Origin: Holdemanella biformis DSM 3989
GTDB lineage: Bacteria > Bacillota_I > Bacilli_A > Erysipelotrichales > Erysipelotrichaceae
DNA length: 32,662 nucleotides
Direction: 5' to 3'
NCBI RefSeq assembly: GCF_000156655.1
Contig: NZ_DS996841.1
Location: 547,215-579,876 of the forward strand
Shown here in pieces: positions 7,000-16,696 of this stretch. How positions within the stretch are numbered: position 1 is the first letter of the stretch; the number at the start of each line of letters is the position of its first letter. The position numbers were made by a program, and so were the translations under genes. The notes under the pieces are model-generated. The model was given only the letters and a program-made list of their open reading frames with translations. It did not search any database and had not been told where the DNA came from.

Positions 7000-8258
7000 A
7001 AGTAAAAGTAACACCAAGTAAAGTACATGGAAATGTAAAAATACCTGCATCCAAATCTATGGCGCATAGAGCTTTAATTTGTGCCTCATTAAGTGATGGT
7101 ACAAGTATTGTTTCTAATGTCACAAACTCAAAGGATATTGAAGCAACCGTTGGCTGTATGAAAGCTTTGGGAGCTAACATTAAACAAATCGATGAAACTA
7201 CATATGAAGTAACAGGTACTAATCTTTTCAAACAAGAAGGAAATATTACATGTAATGCGAATGAATCCGGTTCTACTTTACGTTTTTTGATTCCACTTGC
7301 TGCATGTACAAATGCCAAAGTTAAATTTTTAGGTCAAGGAAGATTGCTTCAAAGACCTATGGATGTATATGCGAATGAATTTAAGAAACAAAATATTGAA
7401 TTCAACCAATCCGATAAAGAAATTATTGTGAGTGGAAATCTACAAGCAAAAGACTATGTTGTACAAGGAGATATTTCCAGCCAATTTATTACAGGATTCA
7501 TGTTTGTCCTTCCATTATTAAATCAAGATAGTACACTAACAATTACTAAGCCTTATGAATCGAAGAGCTATGTAAATTTAACGATTCAAATGCTAGCTAA
7601 ATTTGGCATTGAAATCATTGAAACTAGTTCAAATTCCTATTTAATCAAAGGAAACCAACACTATAAAGCACAAGACGTTTCTGTTGAAGGAGACTTTTCT
7701 CAGCTAGCCTTTTTTGCGGTATTAGGCACTTTAAACAATGCTCTTTCATGCTCCAATATGGATATGTCTAGTATTCAAGGTGATAAGGCAATACTAGATT
7801 GTATTCCTAGTTTTACAAGTAACAAGGATACAATCACGTTCACAAAAAAACAACCTGCACCACAAACTATCGACTTATCTAATTGTCCAGATTTAGGACC
7901 AATCTTATGTGTCTTAGCCAGTTTCACAAATGGTGAAACAAATATTGTGAATGCAGCTCGTTTACGTATGAAAGAAAGTGATCGTATTCTTGCTATGGAA
8001 ACCGAACTTAAAAAATGGGGTGTGGACATTACATCCACATTTGATTCGATTCAAATTCATGGTAAAGAACACTACCAATCAAATAAGGCAATTGAAATCT
8101 TTGGACATAATGATCACCGTATCGTTATGGCAATGACCGTATTTGGATTATGTGCAGAATCTGAATGTATTATTGATGATGCCCAAGCCATCACAAAGAG
8201 TTATCCTACTTTCTTTGAAGACATTCAAAGCTTAGGTGGAAAGGTTGAGATTCTATGA
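6996..8258 (+). CDS. aroA: EPSP synthase (3-phosphoshikimate 1-carboxyvinyltransferase)
   Basis: Joins phosphoenolpyruvate to shikimate-3-phosphate. 420 residues with the N-terminal IPASKSMAHRAL (catalytic Lys and shikimate-binding Ser), NESGSTLRFL, the C-terminal RMKESDRI and HNDHRIVMAM motifs, all in the usual order. The ATG overlaps the aroC stop (ATGA) and its own stop overlaps the tyrA ATG in the same way, so the three genes are translationally coupled. aroD, aroE and aroK are not in the window, so the pathway is split over several loci. Confidence 0.97.
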   Translation: MKVKVTPSKVHGNVKIPASKSMAHRALICASLSDGTSIVSNVTNSKDIEATVGCMKALGANIKQIDETTYEVTGTNLFKQEGNITCNANESGSTLRFLIPLAACTNAKVKFLGQGRLLQRPMDVYANEFKKQNIEFNQSDKEIIVSGNLQAKDYVVQGDISSQFITGFMFVLPLLNQDSTLTITKPYESKSYVNLTIQMLAKFGIEIIETSSNSYLIKGNQHYKAQDVSVEGDFSQLAFFAVLGTLNNALSCSNMDMSSIQGDKAILDCIPSFTSNKDTITFTKKQPAPQTIDLSNCPDLGPILCVLASFTNGETNIVNAARLRMKESDRILAMETELKKWGVDITSTFDSIQIHGKEHYQSNKAIEIFGHNDHRIVMAMTVFGLCAESECIIDDAQAITKSYPTFFEDIQSLGGKVEIL

Positions 8259-9109
8259 CAAACATTGCGATTATCGGACTTGGATTAATGGGAGCAAGTT
8301 TTGCGAAGAAACTAACACACTTAAACTACAACGTGTATGGTATTGATGTTTCTCAACAAACGATTGATAAAGCCAAAGAATTAAAAATCATCGTAGATGG
8401 TAGCACAAATCCTTTAGATGTCATTTCAAAATGTGATACATTTATCTTCTGTCTATATCCAACTAAAATTCTTCCTTGGATTGAAGTCTATCAAAATGAT
8501 ATTCCTAAAAATTCATTATTAATGGATATTAGTGGTGTAAAGACAAATATTGTCAAACCCATTCAAGACGTATTACGAGAAGATCTTGAATTATTAAGCA
8601 TTCACCCCATGTGTGGTAGAGAATCTCGTGGTATTGAATTTAGTGATGAAACGATTTTTAAAGGTTCAAACTTTATTCTTGTTCCTACTCAAAAGAATAA
8701 AAATGAAACAGTTGAAGCCATAAAGGAATTAGCTAATAAGATGGAATTTGGTAGAATCTGTACTCTATCTATTGAAGAGCATGATAAAATGATTGGCTTC
8801 TTATCCCAATTGACCCATGTCATTGCGGTATCTTTAATGAATACACATGATAATGCACATCTTGTAGAATACACAGGAGATAGTTTTAGAGATTTAACAC
8901 GTATTGCGAAAATCAATGAAGATTTATGGACGGAACTCTTCATTATGAATAAAGATATCCTATTAGATGAAATCAACCAGTTTATCGATTCAATCTCTCA
9001 CTTTAGAGATTCTTTAGAACAAGAAGATACACAAGAAATGAAGCGTTTATTCATTCAATCTACAAAGCGTAGAGATAAGTTTAATAAAACCGATGCAAAG
9101 AAGAGATAA
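8255..9109 (+). CDS. tyrA: prephenate dehydrogenase
   Basis: Oxidative decarboxylation of prephenate to 4-hydroxyphenylpyruvate, the tyrosine branch after chorismate. It has 284 residues with an N-terminal Rossmann motif GLGLMGASFA (8-17), then HPMCGRESRG with the catalytic-type His and GIEFSD. It stops after the helical dimerisation region. There is no C-terminal ACT domain of the kind that senses tyrosine in many homologues, so feedback control is probably absent or placed elsewhere. Fourth and last gene of the operon, overlapping aroA by four bases and ending inside a terminator. Confidence 0.94.
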   Translation: MTNIAIIGLGLMGASFAKKLTHLNYNVYGIDVSQQTIDKAKELKIIVDGSTNPLDVISKCDTFIFCLYPTKILPWIEVYQNDIPKNSLLMDISGVKTNIVKPIQDVLREDLELLSIHPMCGRESRGIEFSDETIFKGSNFILVPTQKNKNETVEAIKELANKMEFGRICTLSIEEHDKMIGFLSQLTHVIAVSLMNTHDNAHLVEYTGDSFRDLTRIAKINEDLWTELFIMNKDILLDEINQFIDSISHFRDSLEQEDTQEMKRLFIQSTKRRDKFNKTDAKKR

Positions 9110-9124
9110 TCCTCTTCTTTTTTT
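9097..9124 (+). terminator. intrinsic terminator of the aro-tyrA operon
   Basis: Stem AAAGAAGAG / CTCTTCTTT (9097-9105 and 9112-9120), 6-base loop, T run to 9124. It contains the tyrA stop codon. Confidence 0.85.
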
Positions 9125-9163
9125 GCACTTTTTTTGGCATAATAAAAAGTGGAGGTTTTACAA

Positions 9164-10018
9164 ATGAAAACGAATACAATAAAAAGTTTTTTAACTATTA
9201 CACTCGCCATGTTTATCATCAGTGTCGCCATATATTTCTTCTTAATTCCTAGTGGTGTTATTACCGGAAGTGTTACTGGTTTAGCTATGGTTTTAGCTAA
9301 AATCACAAGTCTATCTATTTCTACACTTACCTTTGTGATCAACGCCTTATTGTTGATTCTAGGTATCGTTCTAATTGGTAAGGAATTTGGGGCAAAAACG
9401 ATTTATGCCTCTTTATTATTACCTTTATTTCTAGCTGTATTTGAAAGAATCTATCCAAACAACATTTCTTTAACCCAAAATGCTGTTTTTGACATGGCTA
9501 CATATACATTGATTTTAGCTTTTGGACAAACTATACTATTTCGTGTAAACGCATCGAGTGGTGGAACAGATATTATTGCGAAAATCGTCAATAAATATAC
9601 ACATATGGATCTTGGTAAAGCTTGTACATTAGTTGGTCTACTCATTTGTACAACAAGTCTAATTGTATATGATATTGGTGCTTTAGTGGTTGGTGCTTTG
9701 GCAACTTTAGCCAATGGTCAGGCTGTAGATTATTTTATTGATGGTTTTAATAAGAAAAAGAAGATTTGTATCTTATCCAAAGAATATGAAGTGATTCAAG
9801 ATTATATTATGAACACATTAAAGCGTGGTGTTACTTTATATTCGGCAAAAGGTGGTTATGATAAGACAGAACATACAGAGCTTGTCACAATTATGGCTAC
9901 AAATGAATATAAAAAATTACTATATTATCTTCAAGAAAGTGATATTGAAGCATTCGTTACTGTATCTACAGTTAATGAAGTCATCGGTACTTGGAACACT
10001 AAGAAAAATCACGTTTAA
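9164..10018 (+). CDS. YitT-family integral membrane protein
   Basis: A 284-residue protein with about five hydrophobic segments in its first 190 residues (starting TIKSFLTITLAMFIISVAIYF) and a soluble C-terminal domain of about 80 residues beginning near KKKICILSKEYEVIQDYI. This order, a YitT membrane domain followed by a DUF2179-type domain, is standard for the family; conserved pieces seen are the PSGVITGSVTGLA loop and NASSGGTDIIAKI. Function and substrate are not established. The start is the ATG at 9164 because GGAGG lies nine bases upstream; an in-frame GTG at 9149 would include that site. It is a single gene behind the aro terminator. Confidence 0.88.
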   Translation: MKTNTIKSFLTITLAMFIISVAIYFFLIPSGVITGSVTGLAMVLAKITSLSISTLTFVINALLLILGIVLIGKEFGAKTIYASLLLPLFLAVFERIYPNNISLTQNAVFDMATYTLILAFGQTILFRVNASSGGTDIIAKIVNKYTHMDLGKACTLVGLLICTTSLIVYDIGALVVGALATLANGQAVDYFIDGFNKKKKICILSKEYEVIQDYIMNTLKRGVTLYSAKGGYDKTEHTELVTIMATNEYKKLLYYLQESDIEAFVTVSTVNEVIGTWNTKKNHV

Positions 10019-10110
10019 AAGGACTCAGCCTCATAGTTTAATTGCACTTTCGATAATCCTTTTTGTATTCGAAATGGATTGTGATATTTTGTTTTTTAAT
10101 ATACAAAAAG

Positions 10111-10141
10111 ACTGTAGCGACTCACATATCGCTACAGTTTT
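10111..10141. terminator. bidirectional intrinsic terminator
   Basis: Perfect 10-bp stem ACTGTAGCGA / TCGCTACAGT with an 8-base loop. Plus side: TTTTATTATTT; minus side: TCTTTTTG. It therefore can end both yitT and the minus-strand EIIA remnant. Confidence 0.85.
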
Positions 10142-10142
10142 A

Positions 10143-10932
<790 letters not shown>

Positions 10933-11039
10933 CTTCTTCTCCCTAACCAAAATATGTATACTATACCTTTATCATATATGGCTTTTGAATCGAATGATAT
11001 ATACAATGAAAGAAAAATATTCAATTCAATTAAATATAC

Positions 11040-11070
11040 AAAAAAAGACCATGGAATAAATCCATGATCT
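11040..11070 (-). terminator. strong terminator, apparently the displaced original rplM-rpsI terminator
   Basis: On the minus strand, stem AGATCATGG / CCATGGTCT (one G-U pair) with a 7-base loop and T7. The nearest gene that could feed it is none within the element: it lies about 26 bases beyond the left copy of the rpsI 3' end (11097-11113), in the direction rpsI is transcribed. Before integration it would have followed rpsI directly. Confidence 0.8.
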
Positions 11071-11096
11071 TGAAATCTCTTGTACGTAAATATAAT

Positions 11097-11113
11097 TAAC
11101 GTTTAGAGAACTG
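11097..11113. repeat. attL: left copy of the integration-site repeat
   Basis: TAACGTTTAGAGAACTG. On the minus strand it reads CAG TTC TCT AAA CGT TAA, matching the last codons of rpsI with a TAA stop. Identical to attR over the first 14 bases and mismatched at only one of 17. Confidence 0.85.
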
Positions 11114-11171
11114 AATGTTTCTTTATTTAAAGCACATTCAGTTATTTTTGCGTCTTATACGCGTGCTTAAA
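11109..11171. other. left-end arm of the element: hairpin plus GCGTGCTTAAA repeat
   Basis: A long imperfect hairpin joins AACTGAATGT (11109-11118) to ACATTCAGTT (11134-11143), with CTTTA / TAAAG stacked inside; it overlaps the att core. Next comes CTTATACGCGTGCTTAAAG (11154-11172). GCGTGCTTAAA recurs at the right end (26371-26381), with two more GCGTGCT copies there. Shared short repeats at both ends are typical arm sites for a tyrosine recombinase; binding is inferred. Confidence 0.5.
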
Positions 11172-11516
11172 GTGCATTTTAGATATTTATTATATGATCC
11201 GATCTTTCTGGTATATTTGAATATTTAAAGTTGCGTGGAACCACCAAATCCATAAAATAGATCCACCGAATTCATTTAGACAGAGCTACTATCATATCCA
11301 CGAACAAGACCACTTCAAATTTTAAAATAGCTCTCATTATTGTTTGACTTTTGAACAATCTTCTCGAAGTTATCTATCTTGAATATATTAGGGATAAATA
11401 ATAAATCAACCTTTAAACACTCATAAGTTTTCTGCATTACAATTCTTATAGCCCATATTTAATCGTTTATATCTAATTGCAGATTACCTGAAAAACATGT
11501 TTTGTAAACGAAGTTT
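11172..11516. other. gene-poor left part of the element
   Basis: About 345 bases of AT-rich sequence with no convincing gene. The best open frame is on the minus strand at 11315-11437 (40 residues, starting MQKTYECLKVDLLFIPN). It has no ribosome-binding site, and a frame this short is expected by chance in DNA this AT-rich. No terminator was found after the ABC exporter gene that ends at 11517. Confidence 0.5.
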
Positions 11517-13135
11517 CTATATTAAAAAAACTTTTTTTTCTTTTGATTCAAGATACTCTAAGTCATCATGAGAAATAATTATTATTATTTTGTTTTCAAT
11601 TTTATTAATGCATTGTTGAAAAAATCTCGAACTCTCTTTATCTAAAGCCGAAGTTGGTTCATCAAACACTAATACATTTGCTTTAGATAATAAAGCCCTA
11701 ATAATACCAATTTTTTGCTTTTCGCCTCCTGACAGATTTGAATTTAATGGATGCAAAACAGTATTAATCCCATCATCCATATTATCAATTATTTCAACCA
11801 TATTAAAACCTTTTAACAAATATTCTAAGTATCTACCATTGTAATTATCATTTGGAATTAGATTCCGTTCAATAGTATCTTCAATAATTAATGGTTCTTG
11901 CAAGCAAACAGCCACATTCTTAAAAATAAAGTAATTCATATCAATTTTTTTCATATCAATACTATTCACTAATATACGTCCACCATAATCATTACCAAAC
12001 ACGCCTAAAATAACTTGTATAAAAGTACTCTTCCCAGTACCGTTTTTTCCTAAAATTCTATAAATATTTCCTTTTTCAAAAGAGCCATTGTAATGTATTA
12101 ATTCCTCTTGATCTATATATCTAAAAGAAAGATGATCAAAATACACAGTGTTAACATCTTCAATCAGTTCTTTTCCATTCATTTTTGATATATTATGGTA
12201 AATACTTAATCTATCACAACTAACTCTACATTTTTGCACATTATTCCAAAAATTTAATATTATCTGTGTGTTTGATATAACGTTAGCATAATAATTAGTA
12301 ATTGTTACTACCATGCCAACAGTAATGTGATGTTTAACCACTAAAATCGCACCGATTATATAAATTAGAATTTGAGTCAAAATAGACACTAAATTTATAA
12401 AAATGTTATTGCAAGATTCTATAAATTGTTGTTTCTTATTTACAGAGAAAAAATGCATAAATACCTTATTTTCAAAGGATTTAATATTTTCAAACAACGA
12501 ACACATTTTAATAGATTTTAAATAATACACAAGTTGATATAATGCACCAAAATAAGCTCCAGTGCTTTCTAACACTTGTTTATTAGAATTATATATTTTA
12601 TCCTTAAAATAATAATATATAATCAAATATAAAATCGTAGAAATTAGTAGAACAAATACAAATAGAATTGACTGTGTCAATACAATAAAAATCATAAATA
12701 GAATTGAAAATATCGCAATGATTATTTGTTGGACCGAGCTTAAACAAAACATAATAATATCATTACAATCATTATTTATCGTTTGATTCAAAACAGAAGG
12801 ATCTTTGTTTAATAAATTTTTATATGATATTGAATATAAATTGTGTATTTCATCTACATTTGCTTCATTTCCACATTTTACTTGAAGTAAAAAATATAGG
12901 TAAGATCCAATAATAGAGAAAGCCAATGAAAAAAGCATTATTAGGATTAAAACAATGATATTTTTTATGAAAATATTTAAATCAGTTTTAACCAAACTAT
13001 CAATTACAGCTCCTTCCATAATTGGAATAAACAGCTCACTTAAACTAATTAGTATTTGTGATGCAAAATAGACAAAATATAAAGTCTTATATTTAAAAAA
13101 TATATTTAAAAACCATACAACAATATTTTTTTCAT
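11517..13135 (-). CDS. ABC exporter (fused membrane and ATPase domains), start out of frame across an A7 tract
   Basis: Likely exporter of the modified peptide. The open frame from the ATG at 13019 encodes 500 residues: a half-exporter membrane domain (several hydrophobic segments in the first 280) and an ATPase domain with Walker A GKNGTGKST, signature LSGGEKQKIG, Walker B VLVFDEPTSALD and the H-loop ISHD. No C39 peptidase domain is seen, so any leader removal needs another protease. The same frame continues 38 codons upstream with a good first membrane segment, but lacks a start there. The natural ATG (13133-13135, overlapping the preceding stop as ATGA) is followed by A7; one more A would join it in frame as MKKNIVVWFLNIF. 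Either slippage or phase variation restores it, or the gene is damaged. It is the last gene of the cluster. Confidence 0.85.
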
Positions 13136-14457
13136 AAGCTCATCTTATCTTTCTGTCGAACACTCACAAAATTCACAAATAGTAAAACAAAAATAAAAAC
13201 GACACATATACAAATCGAATTCAACCAGTTTTGCATACCACAACCCGATAAAACACTCAAACTCGGACTTATACTAAATGGATTTATAAAAGATATCAAA
13301 TCCATTCTTTGACTGATGACATATAAAATAATACAAATTATTCCAGATAAATAATTAAATCCTGTTTTTGTGAAGGTATATACACAAAACATAGCCATTT
13401 GAATATAAAGTTCTAATTTCAGAAGAATTAATGGTAAAGATATTATTAAAGCTTTCCATAATGGAATAAAAGATAAATCAGGTATAAATCCTAGTTCTGT
13501 CGCATAATATTCAGACATATTATTTATGACATAATTGTCTGTATGATACATCCTTTTAAAAGAGAAGAAATGTTTAGTGTCAGCCAACAGCCATATATCC
13601 CATCCTGCAAAGCCATTACTAATTCCTAGCAAAAGAAAAGGAATACCTATTGATGCAATCATAAGAAGTAAAAAAGCTATAAATAATTTTACTTGTATGT
13701 GTACGAAAAAGTGCACATCATTTAATTGTTCGAGCTCAAAAACACCTGTCTTTTTTTCGTACATTAAAACAACAACACAATAAACCAAACATAAAGGCAT
13801 AAACAAATACGCAAATGAACTGTCTATTCTTAACTGGTGTGCTAAAAAATACCATGGACCTTTTCCTACATATTGTTCCGTATTTGTTTCTAATTGATGT
13901 AGCTGTTCTTGAACAGATAATTCAACGGTTCTATATTCCTCTTTTTTATTTTGAGATATTTGGCTTCCAATCATAAAAATCCGACTCTGCTCAAATGAAA
14001 TGTCTGCTTCTTCAAAGCCTAATTTATGAACTTGGCGCATAAATTTTTGATCACCATTCTTTTTTAAAGCATCCAAATGATACAGCTTATCCCATAATGT
14101 AATTTCATTATATCTTTTTATTAATCCTTTATTTTTAAAAACTTCTTTTCCATATTTGTTAAATAAATTCCATCCAGCTTTGGCATTATCAATAGCCCAG
14201 CTTAAATAATCCTGATAACTATTCCAATACACCTTTTCCTCTGCACTCATATGTTTTACGGCCATGTATTGTAGATTGATATCTGATAAAGCTCTTTGGT
14301 ATTGTTGAATCTGCGTTTCAAAAATATTCATATTCTGTTCCACATCATACTCATGTCCCATATAATTTGGTACTTGCACCATGTTCAATACTAATAAAAT
14401 GAAAAAGATAACAGCACTCACTTTGTTCTTTAATACACTTTTTATTTCTAAACTCAT
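13132..14457 (-). CDS. ABC-2 type permease subunit B of the cluster
   Basis: A 441-residue membrane protein: one N-terminal helix (AVIFFILLVLNMVQV), an extracytoplasmic helical region of about 180 residues rich in Gln, Lys and Glu, then five or six hydrophobic segments from about residue 215 to the end. This layout (TM, large outer loop, TM bundle) is common in ABC-2 permeases of bacteriocin immunity systems. It is six bases downstream of the other permease and its TGA overlaps the exporter's ATG. With the ATPase at 15474-16352 and the permease at 14462-15469 it should form an ABC complex protecting the producer. The immunity role is inference from context. Confidence 0.8.
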   Translation of the reverse strand: MSLEIKSVLKNKVSAVIFFILLVLNMVQVPNYMGHEYDVEQNMNIFETQIQQYQRALSDINLQYMAVKHMSAEEKVYWNSYQDYLSWAIDNAKAGWNLFNKYGKEVFKNKGLIKRYNEITLWDKLYHLDALKKNGDQKFMRQVHKLGFEEADISFEQSRIFMIGSQISQNKKEEYRTVELSVQEQLHQLETNTEQYVGKGPWYFLAHQLRIDSSFAYLFMPLCLVYCVVVLMYEKKTGVFELEQLNDVHFFVHIQVKLFIAFLLLMIASIGIPFLLLGISNGFAGWDIWLLADTKHFFSFKRMYHTDNYVINNMSEYYATELGFIPDLSFIPLWKALIISLPLILLKLELYIQMAMFCVYTFTKTGFNYLSGIICIILYVISQRMDLISFINPFSISPSLSVLSGCGMQNWLNSICICVVFIFVLLFVNFVSVRQKDKMSL

Positions 14458-14461
14458 AAAC

Positions 14462-15469
14462 TTAACCTAAATCCAATCTTTCTAAATAGAGACATGAAAT
14501 GAACTGTATGCATATTGCGCCTATAAAAAACAAAGATGTATAGGCCCATAAAGTTTCAATATGCAAATATGTATACATAAAAACAAATAATAATCCCGTC
14601 AACATTAGACTCATTCCTTTATTTTTCGTCAACAAAGATAAACATTGTATGCATGAAGCACTAAACAAAACCCATCCAAGTACAGAAAGAATATGATGAG
14701 ACAAGTAAATAATCACTGGTGTTGTTCCAATCAATAACTCTATGCCACTTCCACAATTTATATATCCAATCAAATACAATACAACGAAAAATAGTATACT
14801 AAAAAAAACAGTGATAAGAATATGTAACAACGCGCGAAGTATATATACATATTTACGACTTTTCCCTATTGTAAATAAATATCGAAATGTATTGTTTTCT
14901 AAATCTTTAGACCATATATCCACATTCCACACTAGAATCAAAATCATGAATAAATAAAAGAAAAGATTGTTTCCTTTTAAAAATTGCACCATCAAATAAC
15001 AACCCGTCGGTTTATTTTGATATACAAAGTCATAATATTCATTTTCAATATATGTTTTTTCCATTTGAATTCGTTTTTTTAAGTCTTGTTTATTATTTTG
15101 AAGAATCGATTTAAAATTGGATAAATCCATACCTGAATCAATATATTTTAAAATGTTTTGATCCCTATCATACATATCTTTTGCGATTGTTTTTGCATCC
15201 TCGTCATTTTTCCAATCACTTAATAACTTTTGACAATAAATACTATCCTCTCTAAAAAAGGCATTCAGTTTTTCTTTTGGAAGAATATTGATTCTTTGGT
15301 TTTCTTCATTTAACGTTTCATAATAATACATGATTTGATTGGATGCATATTGTTCATATTCAGTATTGTATTTAAAAAAATACACGGATAAAACGCCAAT
15401 TAAAACAAGGATCAATGCTAGAATATTTCTTTTTGAAAAAAGAAATTTAAATTCATTTTTTAATAACAT
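14462..15469 (-). CDS. ABC-2 type permease subunit A of the cluster
   Basis: A 335-residue membrane protein with the same plan as its downstream neighbour: N-terminal helix (ILALILVLIGVLSVYFF), an outer loop of about 120 residues, then about five hydrophobic segments. Low similarity between the two permeases suggests an old heterodimer like the E and G subunits of lantibiotic self-protection transporters. Spacing is four bases after the ATPase gene and four before the next permease, so all three are one operon. Confidence 0.8.
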   Translation of the reverse strand: MLLKNEFKFLFSKRNILALILVLIGVLSVYFFKYNTEYEQYASNQIMYYYETLNEENQRINILPKEKLNAFFREDSIYCQKLLSDWKNDEDAKTIAKDMYDRDQNILKYIDSGMDLSNFKSILQNNKQDLKKRIQMEKTYIENEYYDFVYQNKPTGCYLMVQFLKGNNLFFYLFMILILVWNVDIWSKDLENNTFRYLFTIGKSRKYVYILRALLHILITVFFSILFFVVLYLIGYINCGSGIELLIGTTPVIIYLSHHILSVLGWVLFSASCIQCLSLLTKNKGMSLMLTGLLFVFMYTYLHIETLWAYTSLFFIGAICIQFISCLYLERLDLG

Positions 15470-15473
15470 ACGC

Positions 15474-16352
15474 TTAACCCTTATATAGTTCCTTATAATA
15501 TGTTTCCAAATCCTGATGCACTTCAGCTAAGGAATAAACCAAAACATCATTTTGAATCAGTATTTGCAAGGACTTAGAAAACTCTTCTTTGGAATCACAT
15601 TGCATATAAAGAATATGCTCTTTAATAAAAGAATTTTTTAAAAGGAGCAATACATTTTTCGGATTAGAAACTTCTAATCGATAAATCGAATGATTTTGAC
15701 GAAGTTCGTCCATATTCTTCTCTTTGATCAACTTTCCACTTTTAATAAATAAAGCTCGATCAGCTAATTTATCGAGTTCACTTAACTGATGAGAAGATAA
15801 TAAAATACTTGTTCCTTCATTTCGTATAGTTAAAAGCTTATTTCTTAAATCAAATATAGCTTGTGGATCTAAACCATTCGTAGGCTCATCAATAATAAGT
15901 AATTTAGGTTTGGACATCATAGCCAAAGCCAATACTAATCTTTGTTTCATTCCCATCGAATAATGTTCTGTGGCTCGATATAAGCCATCCTTTAAATCAC
16001 TGAATTGCTCCATTTCCTCAATTCTTTTAGAATCTAAATGCTTCCAATTTGCCATGATTTTAAAATGTTCATGTCCAGATAACTCTGGATATAAAGATGG
16101 ATATTCAATACTTACACCTATATTTTTTAACGCATTGGATGAATCACTCTTTAAATCATATCCACAGATAGTAATTTTCCCTTCACTCATATGATATAGT
16201 CCTGTAATACATTTCATGATTGTACTTTTTCCAGCACCATTTGGCCCAATCAATCCTACAATTTCATTTTCAAATATTGAAAAACTAATATTATCTAAAA
16301 TCCTATGATTTTTAATCTGCTTTGAAACGCCTTCTACTTTGAGTATTTCCAT
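15474..16352 (-). CDS. ABC transporter ATPase (BcrA/LanF-like), probable immunity
   Basis: A 292-residue ATPase with Walker A GPNGAGKST, the variant signature YSMGMKQRL, Walker B LLIIDEPTNGLD and SSHQLSELDKLADR. The MG variant of the signature and the C-terminal extension are typical of BcrA/NatA-type subunits that pair with ABC-2 permeases, two of which follow at once. I place the start at the ATG at 16350-16352 (MEILKVEGVSK), preceded by a G7 run about nine bases upstream. An upstream in-frame ATG at 16370 would use an AAGGA only three bases away. It follows the precursor gene after the hairpin at 16388-16414, so its expression may be a fraction of the precursor's. Confidence 0.85.
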   Translation of the reverse strand: MEILKVEGVSKQIKNHRILDNISFSIFENEIVGLIGPNGAGKSTIMKCITGLYHMSEGKITICGYDLKSDSSNALKNIGVSIEYPSLYPELSGHEHFKIMANWKHLDSKRIEEMEQFSDLKDGLYRATEHYSMGMKQRLVLALAMMSKPKLLIIDEPTNGLDPQAIFDLRNKLLTIRNEGTSILLSSHQLSELDKLADRALFIKSGKLIKEKNMDELRQNHSIYRLEVSNPKNVLLLLKNSFIKEHILYMQCDSKEEFSKSLQILIQNDVLVYSLAEVHQDLETYYKELYKG

Positions 16353-16387
16353 ATATAAATTCCCCCCCATATTCCTTCCCTATATAA

Positions 16388-16414
16388 TAAGGGATAACAA
16401 AATGTTATCCCTTA
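16388..16414 (-). terminator. strong hairpin after the precursor gene, probable partial terminator or mRNA-stabilising stem
   Basis: A perfect 12-bp stem, TAAGGGATAACA / TGTTATCCCTTA with a three-base loop. The sequence after it on the minus strand is ATTATATA rather than a T run, so termination would be weak. Placed between a bacteriocin-type precursor (stop at 16463) and the transport genes (start 16352), it would fit the common pattern of high precursor and lower downstream transcript. Confidence 0.65.
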
Positions 16415-16462
16415 AATACTTATAGCTTAAATCCCAATAATTCGGTTTAGTTTTCACTTTAT

Positions 16463-16621
16463 TTATCCCATAGATACTTTATTTCCACTTGGAGTTACAC
16501 AAATCATATATCCTAGACAAGAAGCATTTTTTGTGCAATTAGTTACAGTTCCTGAATTTCTTGTACACGAACAATTTCCAATAGGTGAAATTGAGTTATG
16601 TGGTTTAATCAAATATTCCAT
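16463..16621 (-). CDS. cysteine-rich RiPP precursor peptide (52 residues)
   Basis: A small gene with AAAGGAGG (16630-16637) eight bases before its ATG at 16619-16621 and a TAA at 16463-16465. It starts MEYLIKPHNSISPIG (leader-like, residues 1-15) and continues with a core rich in Cys, Thr, Ser, Asn and Gly. Cysteines are at 17, 19, 29, 35 and 41, in the order C-x-C-x9-C-x5-C-x5-C. It lies between a radical SAM/SPASM maturase and transporter genes, the classic place of a precursor. It has no GG-type cleavage site. The MxYxIKP start recalls, from memory, the Clo7bot/CcpM group of Cys-rich peptides. C-x-C plus radical SAM suggests thioether crosslinks (sactipeptide or ranthipeptide), which the sequence alone cannot decide. 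Confidence 0.85.
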   Translation of the reverse strand: MEYLIKPHNSISPIGNCSCTRNSGTVTNCTKNASCLGYMICVTPSGNKVSMG

Positions 16622-16696
16622 GTATAAGCCCTCCTTTCATCTTTTCACATGCATGTTCAATTTTAAGCTACAATATATTATTGGGTTAGTACAGAC

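Noticed and set aside
6480-9342. Several long minus-strand open frames across the aro operon and yitT
   Set aside because: They are antisense shadows of well-identified genes, without ribosome sites or recognisable domains.
10019-10110. Short gene or riboswitch after yitT
   Set aside because: Only a weak TTTCGA/TCGAAA pairing is seen before the strong terminator at 10111-10141; nothing else stands out in this gap.
11315-11437. 40-residue minus-strand ORF after the exporter gene, considered as a second precursor or immunity peptide
   Set aside because: No ribosome-binding site, no Cys or Gly-rich core, and a length expected by chance in AT-rich DNA.
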